Below are positions 61,380-64,000 of a DNA stretch of 64,000 nucleotides, in pieces. The DNA is from Micromonospora sp. H61 (GTDB lineage Bacteria > Actinomycetota > Actinomycetes > Mycobacteriales > Micromonosporaceae): contig NZ_JAGPXY010000015.1 in NCBI RefSeq assembly GCF_018070325.1, forward strand, positions 44,854 to 108,853. Reading direction: 5' to 3'. Every line of letters starts with the position of its first letter. Position 1 is the first letter of the stretch. The notes below the pieces were generated by a model that saw nothing but the letters and a program-made list of their open reading frames with translations, was not told the DNA's origin and ran no database searches. The position numbers and the translations under genes are program-made.

Positions 61380-62312
61380 TCAGTTGCCGGGGTACTCGAC
61401 GCCTACCAGCCGCTCTGAGGCAGCCCAGAGCCGGGCGGCGTCGTCGGTGCTGCGCGCCGAGCGGTAGACGGTCAACTCGGTTGGTGCGCCGGTGAACTGG
61501 CCCACACCGTCCGGGCCGTAGAACCGGCCGCCCTGCGCCTGTGGGCTGGTGGCCGCGTACAGGGCAGGAAGCAGCCCAGCATCCACCGAATGCACCAGGA
61601 TCCCCCAGCGGGCCAGCCGACCCATGATCGAGTGGTGCAGCGAGGGGCGGCTGCGGCCCAGATTGGGGCCGGACGCGTACAGGTTGGTCATGGTGGTGCC
61701 CGGGTGGGCGACGTTGCTCACGATGCCCCAGTCACCGGCCCGACTGCGCCGGTCGAGTTCCAGCCCGAAGTGCAGGGTGGCCAGCTTCGAGGCGTTGTAG
61801 GCGCGGATCGACGCGTACCTGCGGTTGCTCTGGAGGTCGTCCCAGTCCAGCCGGCCGGAGCGGGCGGCGCTGCTCGACATCGTGGTGACGCGGGCCTGCC
61901 CCGCCCGGAGCAGCGGCAGCAGCCGTCCGGTCAACGCGAAGTGGCCGAGGTGGTTGGTGCCGAACTGGAGCTCGAAGCCCTCCGCGGTGGCGTGTCGGGT
62001 GGGAGGGGTCATCACGCCCGCGTTGTTGATGAGAAGGTGGATCGGTCGGCCCTCGCCGAGCAGCGTGTCGGCCAGCGCGGCCACCGACCCCAGCGAGGCG
62101 AGGTCCAGCGGCCGGGTCGACACGACGGCACCGGGCGCGGCGGCCCGGACGGCCTCCAGCGCGGCGGTGCCCTTGGCCGGGTTGCGGACCGGCAGCACCA
62201 CCTCGGCACCGGCGCGCGCCAGCCGGGCGGCCAGACCGAGGCCCAGCCCGTCGCTGCCTCCGGTCACCACGGCGAGCTTTCCGGTCAGCTCCGGAACGGT
62301 CAGGTCGAGCAC
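61380..62312 (-). CDS. Short-chain dehydrogenase/reductase
   Basis: A 310-residue SDR of the retinol-dehydrogenase/WWOX-like type. The cofactor motif is [18 protein letters not shown], then NNAGVMTPP, and the catalytic Ser/Tyr/Lys in [11 protein letters not shown] and [14 protein letters not shown](H) preference is suggested by the Arg in LPVRNPAKG after strand 2. Substrate unknown. The GTG start at 62312 has GGGGG upstream. The upstream 182-base gap to the divergent hydrolase gene contains both promoters. Confidence 0.92.
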   Translation of the reverse strand: MLDLTVPELTGKLAVVTGGSDGLGLGLAARLARAGAEVVLPVRNPAKGTAALEAVRAAAPGAVVSTRPLDLASLGSVAALADTLLGEGRPIHLLINNAGVMTPPTRHATAEGFELQFGTNHLGHFALTGRLLPLLRAGQARVTTMSSSAARSGRLDWDDLQSNRRYASIRAYNASKLATLHFGLELDRRSRAGDWGIVSNVAHPGTTMTNLYASGPNLGRSRPSLHHSIMGRLARWGILVHSVDAGLLPALYAATSPQAQGGRFYGPDGVGQFTGAPTELTVYRSARSTDDAARLWAASERLVGVEYPGN

Positions 62313-62494
62313 GACAACCCCCAGGTCAACGGTGTCCTTTATTGGTCGCCACCAACACTGGGTCAGGCTCCGGCCACCGCCCAGGGTGGCCTTGTCCAGG
62401 GATCGGCAGTCCCTGGCTGACGGACCGGTGCCGTACTCGCCGCTCTGGCGAGTAACGTTCCGAACGGACCAAGATCGGCGTACGAGGAGGCGCG

Positions 62495-63250
62495 GTGCTG
62501 ACGACGACGGTGGACATCCCGACCAGCGACGGAGTGGCGGACGCGAGCCTGACCCGACCGGACGGGGACGGCCCGTTCCCGGCGGTGCTGCTCTTCATGG
62601 ACGCCTTCGGACCGCGCCCGCGCCTGGTCGAGATGGCCGAGCGGATCGCCGAACGCGGCTACCTGGTGCTGACGCCCCACCTGTTCTACCGGGCCGGCCG
62701 GGCACCGCTGTTCGACCTGTCCCGCCTCGGCGAGGCCGACCAGCGCGCCGCCCTCTTCGAGAAGATCATGCCGCTGGTTGGCGCGTTGACTCCCGACGTG
62801 ATCAACCGGGACACCGCCGCGTTCCTCGACTTCCTGGCCGCCCGCGACGACGTCCAGCCGGGCCCGGTCGCCATGACCGGTTACTGCATGGGCGGCACGA
62901 ACGCGCTGCGGGCCATCGAGGCGCACCCGGACCGCATCGCCGCGGTGGCGAGCTTTCACGGCGGGCGGATCGTCACCGACGCGCCGGACAGCCCCCACCT
63001 GGGCGTCGGCTCGATCACCGGCGAGGTGTACTTCGGGCACGCCGACGCCGACCAGTCGATGACGCCCGAGCAGATCGCCACGCTGGAGGAGGCGCTCGAC
63101 GCCGCCGGGGTGCGCTACCGCTCCGAGGTGTACGTCGGCGCGCACCACGGCTACACGATGGCCGACACCCCGGCGTACGACGAGCAGGCCACCGAACGCC
63201 ACTGGGCCGCCCTCTTCGACCTGCTGGACCGCACCCTGCCCGTCAGCTGA
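62495..63250 (+). CDS. Dienelactone hydrolase family protein
   Basis: A 251-residue alpha/beta hydrolase with the dienelactone-hydrolase cysteine nucleophile: [11 protein letters not shown] (Cys131), an Asp in [11 protein letters not shown] (184 or 186), and His218 in [10 protein letters not shown]. The N-terminus lacks a signal. Members hydrolyse dienelactones or other strained esters, but many have unknown substrates. GAGGAGG lies 4 bases before the GTG start. It is unlike the Ser-type hydrolase at 3137. Confidence 0.92.
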   Translation: MLTTTVDIPTSDGVADASLTRPDGDGPFPAVLLFMDAFGPRPRLVEMAERIAERGYLVLTPHLFYRAGRAPLFDLSRLGEADQRAALFEKIMPLVGALTPDVINRDTAAFLDFLAARDDVQPGPVAMTGYCMGGTNALRAIEAHPDRIAAVASFHGGRIVTDAPDSPHLGVGSITGEVYFGHADADQSMTPEQIATLEEALDAAGVRYRSEVYVGAHHGYTMADTPAYDEQATERHWAALFDLLDRTLPVS

Positions 63251-63267
63251 CGAGCGCGCCTGCCTGA

Positions 63268-63999
63268 TCAGCGGCGCAGCAGCACCGGACCGGCGTCGAT
63301 GCGGGTGCGGAACAGCGCGTACGGCTTGCGTCGCAGGTCCTTGCCCAGCTGGTACTGCGGCTGCCGGTGCAGTTGGTTGGCGGTGACGTAGAGGTACCCG
63401 TCGGTGGCCACCGACATGGTGTCCGGCCAGAGCAGTCGCGGGTCGTGCACCAGCGTCTCGTACTCGCCGTCGGGCAGTCGACGCAGCACCGCGTTGTGCT
63501 CGTACGAGGTGAGGTAGAGCCGTCCGGCGTCGTCGCTCTCCAAGCCGTCCGAGGCGGTGCCCCGGTCGCCCTCGTCGACGACTGTGGCGGCGACCGCCTC
63601 CTGGGTGACGCCCGGGTCGGCCAGCGCCTCCGTGGACACGCTGTGCAGGCGTCGGGACGCCAGCGGGCAGTAGTAGAGCCGGTCGCCGTCGGCGGAGATG
63701 GCGATGCCGTCCGAGCCCATGCTCACCGGCTTCGGCGGGCCGTCGGCTGGCCGTTCGAGGAACGGTCGGCCCTCGACCACCGGCCGGAACGACGTCAGCG
63801 GCTCCGCCTTGGTGGACGGGTGGTCGTGCAGCCGCCGCCAGGAGGCTCCGCTGGCCAGGTCCACCACGATGATCCCGTTCGGCCCGGAGTCGGCGGAGTC
63901 GGTGATGTACGCGACCCCCGCCTCGCCCCGCCGCAGGTCGAAGCGGACGTCGTTGAGATACGTCGTCGGCAGCGCCACGTCCGTCGGGAAGGTGATCAC
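63268..63999 (-). CDS. Major royal jelly/yellow-family beta-propeller protein (3' part)
   Basis: The last 243 or so codons of a gene that continues beyond the right edge. Motifs of the MRJP/yellow family are clear: LNDVRFDLRRGEAGVAYITDS (in parts NDVRFD and YITDSADSGPNGIIVVD), DGIAISADGDRLYYCPLASR, SDGLESDDAGRLYLTSYEHNAV and WPDTMSVATDGYLYVTANQLH. Bacterial members are usually exported and of unknown function, though related to SMP-30 and dopachrome-converting proteins. Its signal peptide, if any, is outside the window. Confidence 0.85.
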   Translation of the reverse strand: MITFPTDVALPTTYLNDVRFDLRRGEAGVAYITDSADSGPNGIIVVDLASGASWRRLHDHPSTKAEPLTSFRPVVEGRPFLERPADGPPKPVSMGSDGIAISADGDRLYYCPLASRRLHSVSTEALADPGVTQEAVAATVVDEGDRGTASDGLESDDAGRLYLTSYEHNAVLRRLPDGEYETLVHDPRLLWPDTMSVATDGYLYVTANQLHRQPQYQLGKDLRRKPYALFRTRIDAGPVLLRR

Positions 64000-64000
64000 C

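Noticed and set aside
1..64000. tRNA, rRNA or tmRNA genes
   Set aside because: No cloverleaf-like or rRNA-like stretch was seen in the gaps, which are mostly short and filled with hairpins and promoters.

Overview
The window is 64 kb of very GC-rich DNA with dense genes on both strands, many GTG starts and ATGA start/stop overlaps. An ESX-type (type VII) secretion cluster, a CsoR-type copper regulator, a c-di-AMP riboswitch of the actinobacterial form, an ECF42-type sigma factor and an actinobacterial kdp operon all point to an actinomycete. A member of the Micromonosporaceae (Micromonospora-like) is my best guess, but that is inference. I saw no rRNA, tRNA, CRISPR array, transposase or phage genes.

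Layout. 1-10.5 kb: the end of a HAD phosphatase gene joined to a GH65 glycoside phosphorylase, then small stress and envelope genes (alpha/beta hydrolase, AI-2E-family permease, short antitoxin-like protein, hemerythrin, FUSC permease, secreted C39-like peptidase, PPOX enzyme, DUF1232 protein). 10.6-23.1 kb: a type VII secretion locus with eccB, eccC, eccD, eccE, mycP, two WXG100 proteins and a larger WXG-containing protein; no eccA is present. 23.1-27.2 kb: HTH regulator, beta-carbonic anhydrase, a secreted coiled-coil cell-wall protein behind a c-di-AMP riboswitch, and a YibE/F membrane protein. 27.3-31.8 kb: a copper island (P-type ATPase remnant, csoR, paired operators, copZ, a His-rich exported protein, copA). 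31.8-39.7 kb: CsbD, ArsR-like regulator, exported S33 hydrolase, methyltransferase with a His-rich loop, ECF42 sigma factor with its DGPF partner, DUF2786 protein, DUF2243-CtaG pair.

39.7-41.9 kb: a compact four-gene operon (YbaB-like protein, WXG100-like protein, WXG protein with membrane segments and a separate C-terminal domain, small terminal gene) that looks like a type VII-exported polymorphic toxin with a candidate immunity gene. It lies about 17 kb from the ESX machinery. 42.0-48.4 kb: a fatty-acid oxidation operon (acyl-CoA dehydrogenase, thiolase, FadB-like protein, alpha-methylacyl-CoA racemase) divergent from a TetR gene, with a long palindrome between them. 48.5-50.7 kb: zinc-finger membrane protein, TRM11-like methyltransferase and a perfect 25-bp inverted repeat. 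50.7-59.1 kb: the potassium operon, with a possible structured leader, an extra 27-residue membrane peptide, then kdpF-A-B-C-D-E. 59.1-64 kb: secreted Tat-dependent FAD oxidoreductase with a golvesin-like domain, SDR, dienelactone hydrolase, and part of a royal-jelly/yellow-family protein.

Most intergenic gaps between convergent genes hold clear GC-rich hairpins, listed as terminators. The items I would check first are the toxin-like operon, the kdp leader and its double small peptide, and the two inverted-repeat elements at 39678-39733 and 50620-50692.
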